A stretch of 64,000 nucleotides of DNA from Desulfotruncus arcticus DSM 17038 (GTDB lineage: Bacteria; Bacillota; Desulfotomaculia; Desulfotomaculales; Desulfallaceae). The notes beneath the pieces are model-generated. The model had not been told where the DNA came from and did not search any database. It saw only the letters and a program-made list of their open reading frames with translations. The stretch spans positions 1 to 64,000 of the forward strand of contig NZ_FOOX01000020.1 of the NCBI RefSeq assembly GCF_900113335.1, written 5' to 3'. This document shows positions 1 through 7,121 of the stretch, piece by piece (position 1 is the stretch's first letter; every line of letters starts with the position of its first letter). The position numbers were made by a program, and so were the translations under genes.

Positions 1-38
1 TTGCTATGTTTTTTCTCTACCAAAAAACAACATAGCAA
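1..38. repeat. 10-bp inverted repeat at the window edge
   Basis: Bases 1-10 (TTGCTATGTT) are exactly complementary to bases 29-38, with an 18-base A/T-rich loop. It may be a hairpin in a transcript of either strand. Nothing else is visible here because the window begins at base 1. Confidence 0.5.
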
Positions 39-63
39 AGCTGGCTTCTGCCGAAGCCTTTTT

Positions 64-88
64 AAAAACCCTGCTTTCGCAGGTTTTT
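64..88. terminator. Bidirectional terminator-like hairpin
   Basis: A CCTGC/GCAGG stem (70-74 with 79-83) has a GAAA tetraloop when read on the minus strand. It is flanked by A5 (64-68) and T5 (84-88), so it looks like an intrinsic terminator in both directions. On the minus strand it would end the transcript that carries the hairpin train at 92-400. Confidence 0.5.
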
Positions 89-91
89 ATT

Positions 92-400
92 CGGGTGATC
101 TCCGACACCCGGGACCGGCGGGCGGCGAATAGTGAGACCCCATCTTAAACCGTGTCCCTTTAAACGACCTCCATCACTACCGTGATGGCGCGTATATGGC
201 GCGGGACCCTATGACGCCGTTGGTCCGGATGGCTTATGCCATCCCCGGATTATTAGCAGTTACCACTGCCACGGGTTCTAACGAACCCTCCGACTAACCT
301 GGTATCTACCAAGTGAAAATTAAACGGCAACTTCGTTGCCCATTGATCACTATGATCACTTTCCCCTTTCGGAGTGGCCCGGCTTACGCCAGGCCAGTTA
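92..400 (-). ncRNA. Candidate structured RNA: train of short GNNA-capped hairpins
   Basis: This stretch has no convincing gene but about ten consecutive short perfect hairpins. Examples, with minus-strand loops, are 171-188 (7 bp, loop GGTA), 227-244 (7 bp, ATAA), 256-269 (5 bp, GGTA), 273-288 (6 bp, GTTA), 326-340 (6 bp, GAA) and 375-396 (stacked, GTAA). Loops of the form G-N-N-A on the minus strand suggest that this is the transcribed strand, downstream of the gene at 469-858. It could be an RNA gene, a structured 3' UTR, or a run of leaders for tiny ORFs. I do not recognise a known RNA family. Confidence 0.35.
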
Positions 401-468
401 ACTTACAATTAATATTTCTACCTCACCAGTAATCGTGGTCGTTTTCTTGGATATCTAGGATTTTTAGG

Positions 469-858
469 TTAGGCAGATTGAGAATGTTCATTGGATATCA
501 CATTAAATAATCTTTCAGTTTCTCTTTTATGCCATCTACCATGTCTTAAATATTTCATGTGAGCTATTTCGTGGCATATAAGTCCTTCTAATGATTCAGG
601 TTCTAGTTTAGGCCATGAATTTGCGCCTCTTATTCCCTGGCTCCAGCGATGATCACAATAACATTCATGGATGAAAAATTCATCTACAGTTATTTGATAT
701 ACTTTTTTATTTTCATCGGCATATGCAATACCTAAAGCATTTTCATATCCTTCAACCTTTCCGTGGTCATAAGCAAGAATAGGAATGATTATGTTAAATT
801 TCAACTTAATATTGGTAACTATATCGTCAAAATACTGTTGTTCCTGTTCTGTTAGCAT
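469..858 (-). CDS. Zincin metallopeptidase-like protein (HExxH, SprT/WLM-like)
   Basis: This 129-residue protein has the motif HEIAHMKYLRH near residues 98-108, a HExxHxxxxxH zinc site like that of small SprT/WLM/YgjP-type metallopeptidases. The family's usual role is cleavage of protein substrates, sometimes DNA-protein crosslinks; no substrate can be inferred here. The start follows a GAGGGAG site by 6 bases. It is the last gene of a minus-strand run of small accessory genes and lies just upstream of the hairpin train. No signal peptide or membrane segment is seen. Function beyond metallopeptidase fold is unknown. Confidence 0.6.
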   Translation of the reverse strand: MLTEQEQQYFDDIVTNIKLKFNIIIPILAYDHGKVEGYENALGIAYADENKKVYQITVDEFFIHECYCDHRWSQGIRGANSWPKLEPESLEGLICHEIAHMKYLRHGRWHKRETERLFNVISNEHSQSA

Positions 859-891
859 TTAAAACTCCCTCATTACTAAAGATTTATCTGA

Positions 892-951
892 TCAACACTG
901 TAATCCTGAAAGCCGGTTTTTAGTTAATACCACTAGGTGCTCATTCATCAT
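892..951 (-). CDS. Possible 19-residue ORF behind a SD-hairpin leader
   Basis: An ATG follows the hairpin of the leader at 957-1013 by 6 bases and opens 19 codons ending in TGA (starts MMNEHLVV). It sits where the other three copies of this leader have their gene. It may be a real small protein, a remnant, or just the leader's leftover. Nothing in its sequence indicates function. Confidence 0.3.
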   Translation of the reverse strand: MMNEHLVVLTKNRLSGLQC

Positions 952-956
952 CTTTA

Positions 957-1013
957 TACCGGCCTACTAGCCGGTATTCCCTCCCTTCGAATTGGATTTA
1001 CCGGCCTTCCGGC
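957..1013 (-). promoter_or_regulatory. SD-hairpin leader, copy 1 (three-segment RNA switch candidate)
   Basis: On the minus strand the order is CCGG, GCCGGTA (segment 1), the SD GGGAGGG, TACCGGC (segment 2), a 6-base loop, GCCGGTA (segment 3), then the start codon. Segment 2 can pair with segment 1, putting the SD in a loop, or with segment 3, leaving the SD exposed between two hairpins. Segments 1 and 3 are identical. The same design with a different stem sequence occurs at 3612, 5493 and 5977. Confidence 0.5.
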
Positions 1014-1025
1014 TTGGTTATTAGA

Positions 1026-1430
1026 TCATTTTTTTAGCCTTTCGGCAAAATACATATAACCATTATCGCCGCAACATTCTTTACAAGCTACGCTTCCATT
1101 ATTTGCACATGTTGGACAGGGATTAAGCGGATCTGTTTTCATGCTATTATCATGTTTCTGAACCCAACCAAGTGCATCTTCGCCGGTATAGGCATAGCCG
1201 TCAGCAACACTATCAATACCACCAACGTCCTTGCGGTCCTTATGGTAGATCTCAATGATACCTGCATTTAAATCCATCCAATAATAGCTATTTGAGTGAA
1301 AGTAGAAACCGATTCCGCCGGCCTCATACCAGCCGGCTGCTTTAATAGTTTCTTCCGCCGCTTTCATCCGTAGGGATTCCTGTTCTGATGTCTCACGCAT
1401 CAGGTCTTCATGAGTCAGCTTCTTAACCAT
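1026..1430 (-). CDS. Small protein with C-terminal cysteine (zinc-finger-like) cluster
   Basis: The protein has 134 residues from an ATG 7 bases after a strong GGAGGTTGG site; the longer open frame upstream is not needed. The C-terminal third contains CPTCANNG followed by CKECCGDNG, a CxxC-CxxC pattern as in DnaJ-type zinc fingers. The middle is rich in Trp/Tyr/Gly. It lies 13 bases downstream of the gene at 1444-1830, which also ends in a zinc ribbon, so the two are probably co-transcribed. I do not recognise the family. Confidence 0.6.
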   Translation of the reverse strand: MVKKLTHEDLMRETSEQESLRMKAAEETIKAAGWYEAGGIGFYFHSNSYYWMDLNAGIIEIYHKDRKDVGGIDSVADGYAYTGEDALGWVQKHDNSMKTDPLNPCPTCANNGSVACKECCGDNGYMYFAERLKK

Positions 1431-1443
1431 AAGCCCAACCTCC

Positions 1444-1830
1444 TTACTTTTGAATGAATTCAGAAATATGCGGTACCTTAACTTTTTCAAGCTTGCTCTC
1501 GCAAAGAGGGCATTTATTATTACTTTCATCCAAGCTGAAAACTTCACCGCAGCTTGTACACTTATATTCGGACACCTGCTTTACACTGGTTTTTATGGCA
1601 TTCCAGCACTCTAATAGCGGGCCGGCTACGTGCAAGATTTCATTTTCGATAAGTTGCTGGTTTCCGCTGCGCAACGCGCCAAGGAGATGCCCCATATGTT
1701 CCCCGGCAATCACTCCCCATTCTATAGGCTTGCGCTCGTCATCCTCTTTATTACTGCCGTGCACTTCGCGGTTGATTTCTTGCTGTGCTAAAACGGCTTT
1801 TATAAAGCTTTGGGCTTCTTGTAACGTCAT
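1444..1830 (-). CDS. Helical protein with C-terminal zinc ribbon, MazG-like feel
   Basis: This 128-residue protein starts after GGAGGTATATTAA. Its N-terminal 90 residues are helical with the segment EWGVIAGEHMGHLLGA, which recalls all-alpha NTP pyrophosphohydrolase-like phage proteins, but I cannot see a full catalytic set. Residues about 95-118 form a zinc ribbon (CTSCGEVF ... CPLCESK). A small CCCCTTTAAGGGG hairpin sits just upstream of the SD. It is transcribed with 1026-1430. Confidence 0.6.
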   Translation of the reverse strand: MTLQEAQSFIKAVLAQQEINREVHGSNKEDDERKPIEWGVIAGEHMGHLLGALRSGNQQLIENEILHVAGPLLECWNAIKTSVKQVSEYKCTSCGEVFSLDESNNKCPLCESKLEKVKVPHISEFIQK

Positions 1831-1913
1831 TTAATATACCTCCTATTCTCTACCCCTTAAAGGGGTGGTCCAGCATTCATATAATTATCCTCTCCACCAT
1901 GTTCTTTTAAATA

Positions 1914-2231
1914 TTAAGCACCAAGGTGCTTTGCACATGCTAACGCAGCTTTCGCAGCAAACTCAAAACCTTGATAAGTCACCCCAAATAAGGCTACTTT
2001 CCTAATTTCATCAACATTTGCAACTTCAATTAATATATAATGCCCCTCATATCCAGTTGACGGGTAACATACAAGCCAGCTATATTCCGGGAATTTCTGT
2101 TCCGGATCTACAGAAGGTAGAGTATCAAAATATTCTTCCGGATAACAATCTTCACTTTTAAGACGTTTTTCAAGCTCCTTTAAGACTTCACCGATAGTTT
2201 TATTTTCAATTTCAATTGGCTTTACTTTCAT
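1914..2231 (-). CDS. Hypothetical protein, 105 aa
   Basis: The ATG follows CAGGAGGGAC with good spacing. The protein has a charged N-terminus, an aromatic middle (YSWLVCYPSTGYEGHYI) and an alanine-rich helix at the end (AAKAALACAKHLG). No family recognised. The leader contains competing hairpins (2255-2291). Confidence 0.55.
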   Translation of the reverse strand: MKVKPIEIENKTIGEVLKELEKRLKSEDCYPEEYFDTLPSVDPEQKFPEYSWLVCYPSTGYEGHYILIEVANVDEIRKVALFGVTYQGFEFAAKAALACAKHLGA

Positions 2232-2254
2232 TAATGGTTTGTCCCTCCTGTATT

Positions 2255-2291
2255 CTGCGCCCAGTGGGCGCAGTTTTTATTTGCACCCACC
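2255..2291 (-). promoter_or_regulatory. Competing hairpins upstream of the gene at 1914-2231
   Basis: On the minus strand GGTGGGTGCA can pair with TGCGCCCACT, or the latter can instead fold with GGGCGCAG into a 7-bp hairpin just before the SD. On the plus strand the second hairpin followed by GTTTTTATT (2273-2281) looks like an intrinsic terminator. It is either a leader switch for the minus-strand gene or a plus-strand terminator; the sequence does not decide. Confidence 0.4.
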
Positions 2292-2382
2292 GGGGGAATA
2301 CTGACAATAGAGCTTGTTAGTAGCTTGTTATCATAGTTAAGCTAAAGCTGGCTACAAAATCTGCCAATTGCTTACAGGTCTT

Positions 2383-2775
2383 TTATGCCCATTCAGCTCT
2401 TTTGTAGGCAGGTAGTTCTCCTACAATTTCACCGGCAAGATCATTTGCCAGTCTATCCATGTCTTTAAACAGCTGCGATTTTGGCACATCGCCTTCCATG
2501 CATTGGTACAAAAATCCTCTCAGGGACTTATATACCTGCACTTTACTTTCTGGCTGACATTTGTATTTATACAAGTTTAATGGATTGTTTTCTCCGTAGC
2601 GTTGATCTATTGCTCTGACGTTCATGGCCCAAAGGTTTTGCCCGAGCTTATTCGGTTCTCCTTTGTAAGCGTCCGAAATTGCCGGATAGTAATGATAGAT
2701 AGTGTCTATAAGCTTGCCATGGATAAATGTTACAATCCGGTCGATTGTTTCCTTCCCGACGATATATGCGCTCAT
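2383..2775 (-). CDS. Hypothetical protein, 130 aa
   Basis: I chose the ATG right after GGTGGAGGGAAT (protein begins MSAYIVGKETID) rather than a longer upstream frame. The product is a mixed helical protein with several Tyr/Lys-rich stretches and an acidic C-terminal half (DMDRLANDLAGEIVGELP). No recognised domain. Its leader has an 8-bp hairpin (CCTACTGC/GCAGTAGG) directly before the SD; on the plus strand this hairpin is followed by GTTTTTATT. Confidence 0.55.
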   Translation of the reverse strand: MSAYIVGKETIDRIVTFIHGKLIDTIYHYYPAISDAYKGEPNKLGQNLWAMNVRAIDQRYGENNPLNLYKYKCQPESKVQVYKSLRGFLYQCMEGDVPKSQLFKDMDRLANDLAGEIVGELPAYKRAEWA

Positions 2776-2864
2776 ATTCCCTCCACCTACTGCGAGCCGG
2801 ATGGCCCAAATGCAGTAGGCCACCCGTTTTTATTGCTCCGGTGGTGGGCATATTTTATTAACCG

Positions 2865-3605
2865 TTAAATATATCCTTTAGCTTTAAAACTCACAAACTT
2901 GCTATCTCCGATCACCAGGTGATCTAATACATTGATACCAATAATATTACCTGCCTCAATTAGGCGTTTGGTAACCTCTATATCTTGCTGGCTGGGTGTT
3001 GGATCACCGCTGGGATGGTTGTGGACCAATACTAATCCCGCCGCGCTACGCCTTACGGCATTTTTATAAAGCTCTCTGGGGTGAATCGGTGAAGAATTCA
3101 ACGTGCCGATAGAAATTGTTTCCCGGGCTATTACTTGGTTTTTTGTGTTTAGCAACAGAGCCCAAAAGTGCTCCCGGTCCAGGTAACGCATTTCTTCCAT
3201 CACCAGGGCTGCAGCGTCTTCCGGAGATTTTATAAATGGTAAATCCTCCGGCATGAGCTTGGTCATGCGTCGGGCAAGCTCAAAGGCAGCTGCAAGGCGT
3301 ATCGATTTCTCTATACCTATACCAGGCAAATTCAATAATTCTTCAGATGACATCTGGGCAAGTGCCCGAAGTCCCTGTTTCATCAAAAATTCCATTGTTT
3401 CATCGGGTATAGGTCCAAGAATGCAACCTAGTACGCCAAACAGTTCACTCGACTCAACACCATACCGAATAGCTTCTTCCCTGACTTGTAAGGACAGTGT
3501 TCTATGAACGCTTCCTACCGGTCGTTTCACTTTCAAATCCCGTGAGCTTGGCACTTCTTTGGTATATTGTTTTAACTCCTCTTCACTCCACAGCATATTT
3601 TGCAT
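2865..3605 (-). CDS. radC: RadC/UPF0758-family JAB (MPN) domain protein
   Basis: This 246-residue protein has the RadC layout: a helix-hairpin-helix-like region (LLNLPGIGIEKSIRLAAAFELA, about residues 90-111) followed by a JAB/MPN domain with the metal motif HNHPSGDPTPSQQD near residues 196-209. Length is normal for the family. RadC-like genes are common on phages, plasmids and genomic islands; the molecular role is unsettled, and the JAMM motif suggests metal-dependent hydrolase chemistry. Translation starts behind the SD-hairpin leader at 3612-3677, so its expression may be controlled at initiation. A second ATG three codons in is an alternative start. Confidence 0.9.
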   Translation of the reverse strand: MQNMLWSEEELKQYTKEVPSSRDLKVKRPVGSVHRTLSLQVREEAIRYGVESSELFGVLGCILGPIPDETMEFLMKQGLRALAQMSSEELLNLPGIGIEKSIRLAAAFELARRMTKLMPEDLPFIKSPEDAAALVMEEMRYLDREHFWALLLNTKNQVIARETISIGTLNSSPIHPRELYKNAVRRSAAGLVLVHNHPSGDPTPSQQDIEVTKRLIEAGNIIGINVLDHLVIGDSKFVSFKAKGYI

Positions 3606-3611
3606 GATTAC

Positions 3612-3677
3612 GGATACGGGCTGCTGCCCGTATCCAATCCCTCCTTTCGGATGATTGGTCTACGGGCGCACGCCCGG
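3612..3677 (-). promoter_or_regulatory. SD-hairpin leader, copy 2 (upstream of radC)
   Basis: Minus-strand order is CGGGC/GCCCG mini-hairpin, GCCCGTA (segment 1), SD AAAGGAGGG, GGATACGGGC (segment 2), 4-base loop, GCCCGTATCC (segment 3, 10-bp perfect pairing with 2), then ATG 6 bases later. Segment 1 can compete for segment 2 over 7 bases and would enclose the SD. Confidence 0.55.
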
Positions 3678-3710
3678 TTATCACTGATACAAATTAATCA
3701 TTTATAATGA

Positions 3711-4055
3711 TTAATCAAACTTCAAAAATTGCTCTACCATTTCTAAATCTTCTTCTCTCTTTTTCCTAAAATACTCATCTTCATCATACTTAAAGTATAT
3801 TAAGGTAAAAAATCTTACATTTTCTAAACACACAAACAACTGACAACTTTTATCACTATACACTTCACTATCAAAATCCAAATCATACTTTTTAACATAT
3901 TCAACAAAATTTTTTGGACTTAAGGCAAAACTTATTCTAATTCTGTCATTACGTTCTATATTAACATTGCAACTATATGACTCAACCTCTTTTAAAATTT
4001 TATTTAAATTTGCAGCACATTTATTGGAAATATTAAGAATCTCATTCAGATTCAT
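3711..4055 (-). CDS. Hypothetical protein, 114 aa
   Basis: I start it at the ATG preceded by AAAGGTGGTTTAAAA rather than at a TTG six codons earlier. The protein has an N-terminal helix, a central beta-rich part (RIRISFALSP ... QLFVCLENVRFFTLIYF) and a very acidic, lysine-rich C-terminus. It lies 14 bases downstream of the primase-like gene and is probably in its operon. No family recognised. Confidence 0.55.
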   Translation of the reverse strand: MNLNEILNISNKCAANLNKILKEVESYSCNVNIERNDRIRISFALSPKNFVEYVKKYDLDFDSEVYSDKSCQLFVCLENVRFFTLIYFKYDEDEYFRKKREEDLEMVEQFLKFD

Positions 4056-4069
4056 TTTTAAACCACCTT

Positions 4070-4654
4070 TCAAAACTCTCTATTGAAGCTATTTAAAGCC
4101 ATCATCTGAATTTCAGCGTTGCTGCTTAATAAACACTCAACCAAGTACTCATAATAGTCAACTTTGTGCAGCAGCCCTGCTAAATCGCAGTGTGCTTGAT
4201 AACCGCCGGCTGCAAGTGAGTAATTAATTGTCCGCACAAGCAGCGACAGTGTTTCGTAAGCTTTATCCAACCTCTCGCATAATATCCGTTCCTTTTCCCG
4301 TTTCTTGGCTTGCTGCATTATCTTTCGGCGGGATGCCGATGATAGCGGCTTATTTACTTCAATACCAAAATCCCGGGCAATCATTCGTGCAGCCTCAATT
4401 AGTTCTAAATTGAATATTTTGGCTACTAAATCGACCCCATCGCCATGCTCACCACAGCCGAAGCATTTCCATGTTCCGTTTGGGAAAACAACGAAAGACG
4501 GTGAGTGATCATCATGAATCGGGCACCGAGCCGCCCAACGCCTACCGCGCTTCTTTAGCTCGACAATGTTATAGCGATTAATAATCTCCACAATATTTAT
4601 CTGTTTAACAAGTTGAAATATATTAATTCGCTGTGTTTCATTTGCAGCGCGCAT
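4070..4654 (-). CDS. CHC2 zinc-finger primase-like protein (no TOPRIM)
   Basis: The protein has 194 residues. Residues about 18-85 are a DnaG-type zinc-binding domain: IVEIINRYNIVELKKRGRRW, then CPIHDDHSPSF and CFGCGEHGDG, giving the Cys-His-Cys-Cys set that binds zinc and DNA in primases. A full DnaG would continue into RNA polymerase/TOPRIM domains, which are absent. The C-terminal half is helical. Such stand-alone CHC2 proteins occur on phages and plasmids. It may assist priming or be a truncated primase. Start follows GGTGAGGTGATAAT. Confidence 0.8.
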   Translation of the reverse strand: MRAANETQRINIFQLVKQINIVEIINRYNIVELKKRGRRWAARCPIHDDHSPSFVVFPNGTWKCFGCGEHGDGVDLVAKIFNLELIEAARMIARDFGIEVNKPLSSASRRKIMQQAKKREKERILCERLDKAYETLSLLVRTINYSLAAGGYQAHCDLAGLLHKVDYYEYLVECLLSSNAEIQMMALNSFNREF

Positions 4655-4771
4655 ATTATCACCTCACCGTATTTCTCTCCTTGTTTTTGTAATTTCGCTT
4701 TATTTTGTAATTAATTTGAATTATAATTATGGGTAAGTGGGGGAGGGCTAGCTCCCCCAACAAGAGGTGTT

Positions 4772-4906
4772 CTATTTGGAATGGCGATTGGGAGATTTCC
4801 CTTTCGCTTTTCTCTTTTTCATTACGGTAGCTATTGCAGCCAAAGCCGTAATGATTTGAGAAATCAGCTTAAGGTAGTCCGCCACTATGATCAGCCAATC
4901 CCGCAT
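4772..4906 (-). CDS. 44-residue single-membrane-span protein
   Basis: The ATG follows AAAGGGGGTGATACCT. The product has one hydrophobic helix (about residues 4-29) and a basic tail (KKRKAKGKSPNRHSK), typical of very small phage or toxin-like membrane proteins. Upstream, CCTCCTT can pair with AAAGGGGG and mask the SD. A holin-like or type I toxin-like role is possible but unproven. Confidence 0.5.
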   Translation of the reverse strand: MRDWLIIVADYLKLISQIITALAAIATVMKKRKAKGKSPNRHSK

Positions 4907-4966
4907 AGGTATCACCCCCTTTCCTCGGAAGGAGGCCCCACTTACCCAAAAGTTACGTCTTAACAC

Positions 4967-5010
4967 AAAAGGAGAACGCACGGGGTAATTCCCCGAAATT
5001 CGTTCTCCTT
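4967..5010 (-). terminator. Strong hairpin, terminator-like
   Basis: AAGGAGAACG (4969-4978) pairs perfectly with CGTTCTCCTT (5001-5010), with an inner CGGGG/CCCCG stem. Read on the minus strand it is followed by only four T, so termination strength is uncertain. It separates the genes at 5052 and 4906. Confidence 0.5.
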
Positions 5011-5051
5011 AACTCATGGCCGTTCGGCCTATCTTTCTTTTTACCCTGCAA

Positions 5052-5486
5052 TTAAAGCTCTTTTACTTTAATTGCGAACCACGCAATGCCATCCTTCATA
5101 ACATTATAACTGATCTCAAACCTCTTATTTTTACCGTCTTGTAATGCCTTACCAACACCATTTTTAGCAATAACAACCTGTTTTTCGCAACCGTTTTCAA
5201 CCTGGCAAGTAGCCCTGGTATTACCGTTTTTGGTTGTTTCTATTTCAGTAACAGTGACCCGGGCTACCAGGTTTTCCTTTTCTTTCTTCTCTCCACCTTC
5301 ATTTTTTGGAACCGGATCATTCTTAATCTCGGTATCCGCTGCCGGTTGTGACACAGGTACTTGGACACCAGCCAAGTTTGTAAACACACCAGACACCGCA
5401 AACATGCGGCAATCACTACCGTTCCAAGCCATACACGCATCTTGCAAACATTCGGTAAACCCTTTAAAAGGACACATTTTTTTCAT
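5052..5486 (-). CDS. Hypothetical protein with N-terminal cysteines, 144 aa
   Basis: The N-terminus holds four or five cysteines (MCPFKGFTECLQDACMAW ... DCRMF), then a low-complexity Lys/Glu/Pro linker (residues about 45-72) and a C-terminal beta-rich domain (RVTVTEIETTKNGNTRATCQ). A metal-binding N-terminal knuckle is likely. Translation starts behind SD-hairpin leader copy 3 (5493-5558). Family not recognised. Confidence 0.55.
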   Translation of the reverse strand: MKKMCPFKGFTECLQDACMAWNGSDCRMFAVSGVFTNLAGVQVPVSQPAADTEIKNDPVPKNEGGEKKEKENLVARVTVTEIETTKNGNTRATCQVENGCEKQVVIAKNGVGKALQDGKNKRFEISYNVMKDGIAWFAIKVKEL

Positions 5487-5492
5487 TCTTTC

Positions 5493-5558
5493 AGATACGG
5501 GCCGTGCCCGTATCCATTCACCTCCATTAAAAGATGGTTGGATTCGGGCAATTGCCCC
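5493..5558 (-). promoter_or_regulatory. SD-hairpin leader, copy 3
   Basis: Minus-strand order: GGGCAATTGCCC mini-hairpin whose right arm begins segment 1 (GCCCGAATCC), SD GGAGGTG, segment 2 GGATACGGGC, loop ACG, segment 3 GCCCGTATCT, then ATG about 7-11 bases later. Nearly identical to copy 4 at 5977-6044, including the AACCATCTTTTAA linker before the SD. Confidence 0.55.
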
Positions 5559-5586
5559 AAATATCTAAAAATACACCAGTTTTCTT

Positions 5587-5967
5587 TTAATACATCAACT
5601 CTGTTAACTCTTCGTCAGTTGCTTTTATACACCTATTGTAAAAATTTGAAAACTCATCAGGTTTAAAACGCCTCACTGTGATACTTTCAAACGGTAATGC
5701 ACCGCGAATAACCAGCCATTCATCACCGCCATCAACCTGGTTGATGAAAGCTATATTCCCAAGGTAAAATGCTTGCGCTAAACACCAATTTCCCTTACTA
5801 ATTTCAAAATATAGCTCTTCTAAAGTATCGCAACGGTAAAAGGATTCTTTTGTAAATGGTGGATCATAAGAATCCCTAATCCAAGGATTATTGTTACCTA
5901 TTTCCAACCATTTTTGAATTAATTCCTGATAGTCACTTTCTTTTGACTCTATCCGCAATTCTTCCAT
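5587..5967 (-). CDS. Hypothetical protein, 126 aa
   Basis: The start is the ATG just after the SD-hairpin leader (protein begins MEELRIESKES); an upstream in-frame start would translate through the hairpin. The protein is acidic with repeated Trp/Tyr/Phe and reads like a small cytoplasmic alpha/beta protein (GDEWLVIRGALPFESITVRRF). No family recognised; a SMI1/KNR4-like fold is conceivable but not shown. Confidence 0.5.
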   Translation of the reverse strand: MEELRIESKESDYQELIQKWLEIGNNNPWIRDSYDPPFTKESFYRCDTLEELYFEISKGNWCLAQAFYLGNIAFINQVDGGDEWLVIRGALPFESITVRRFKPDEFSNFYNRCIKATDEELTELMY

Positions 5968-5976
5968 GATAATGCC

Positions 5977-6044
5977 GGATACGGGCCACGCCCGTATCCA
6001 ATTCACCTCCCTAAAAAGATGTTTGGATTCGGGCTTCACGGCCC
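5977..6044 (-). promoter_or_regulatory. SD-hairpin leader, copy 4
   Basis: Segment 1 GCCCGAATCC (6025-6034), SD GGGAGGTG (6004-6011), segment 2 GGATACGGGC (5990-5999), loop GTG, segment 3 GCCCGTATCC (5977-5986), start ATG at 5967. Segments 2 and 3 pair perfectly; 1 and 2 pair with one mismatch and would place the SD in the loop. Confidence 0.55.
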
Positions 6045-6209
6045 TTTTCCCATTTTTTTTACCAGGACAATCCTAAGCTATTATGAACCGCCTTTCCCTC
6101 CATTTTTTCTTTATACAGACACTTGGTCTGTTAGGTCCGGGTGGCCCCAATTGCAAACCACCTGCTTTTTCTTGCCCAGTGATAGATTTATAATAAATTA
6201 ATTTTCGCC

Positions 6210-6611
6210 TTAGTTCTTTAAAGCACCCATTTGATTCGCCAGGACCCAAAGGGCTTTATTAAGCTTTATATTGTTATCAATTGACTTTACCGGTCTCGTC
6301 GATACCCTTCTTCCGGAAACGGATCTGCCGCGCTGGCCGCCCTTGATTACGTTTTCCTGTACCCGGTTAAAGGTGCTCCAAAGGTCTTCCCTTTCGTCAA
6401 CCCGACGGCGAGACGATAGTGCTTGAGCAGAAGAAATTGGAGCCTTCTCTATATCGTCGTACTTTAGAGTTAAGGCTGCCGCAGCAAAAGCTTTAGCTTC
6501 CGGAAGAGTCAATTGCGTTGACTTCATCGTTTCCACTGACTCTTGGGCTGTATCAAAATCATCGACAATACTATAAGCGGCATCTATGTAGCCGCGCAGA
6601 ATTTTTGGCAA
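6210..6611 (-). pseudogene. C-terminal fragment of a DUF932 protein
   Basis: The 133-residue frame matches the second half of DUF932 proteins (DLWSTFNRVQENVIKGG ... NIKLNKALWVLANQM). The family normally has 300 or more residues, and the N-terminal half is missing: an in-frame stop lies three codons before the TTG start. Direct repeats of TTTGCCAAAAATT flank the truncation point (about 6605-6640), hinting at a recombination junction. DUF932 genes are typical plasmid/phage cargo. It could still be translated from TTG, but the truncation looks real. Confidence 0.6.
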
Positions 6612-6756
6612 ACATTCTCAAAATTTTTGGCAAAAATAAGAACTGATTCTTAAAAGATGCAAAATCAAGGACCACCTATCTTAATCCTCGTAGCAGGGTT
6701 AATTGTTATTAATAAATCTATCTAAGATTAAAATGCCCGTTAATATAAACAGGCAC

Positions 6757-7014
6757 TTAATATAATTTTCGATTTTGTTTTATGGATCTATTACCACTTG
6801 TTAATCTTTTCCTTTTGGGGATATATTCTAAGATGTCTGACACTTCACATTCTAAGACTTCACATATCTTATCAAGATGATTAAGATTTATTCTTTCTAC
6901 TAACTCGTGATAATAATCCCCTATTGTGCTCGGTCGGATTCCTGTTCTCCGGGCCAGTTCTGCCTGAGTCCACTTACGCTCTCCAAGGAGTCTCGATAAA
7001 TGTATTTTAATCAC
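6757..7014 (-). CDS. Cro/CI-type HTH regulator, 85 aa
   Basis: The first 65 residues are an XRE helix-turn-helix (IHLSRLLGERKWTQAELARRTGIRPSTI) of the short YozG/Cro type; the last 20 are basic. I start at GTG 7014, with SD GGGGTG and the usual VIKIHLSRLLGE start of this family, instead of the TTG two codons earlier. It probably represses its own or a neighbouring promoter. It lies between the Dam methylase and the DUF932 fragment. Confidence 0.75.
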   Translation of the reverse strand: MIKIHLSRLLGERKWTQAELARRTGIRPSTIGDYYHELVERINLNHLDKICEVLECEVSDILEYIPKRKRLTSGNRSIKQNRKLY

Positions 7015-7121
7015 GTACAATCACCCCATTTCGGGGAAATTGTATCACCGTGAGTTATTGTCTAAGTTAATATGTTATAAAATCACGAAATACGTTATTT
7101 AAACTTTAAAAAAAATTAAAT

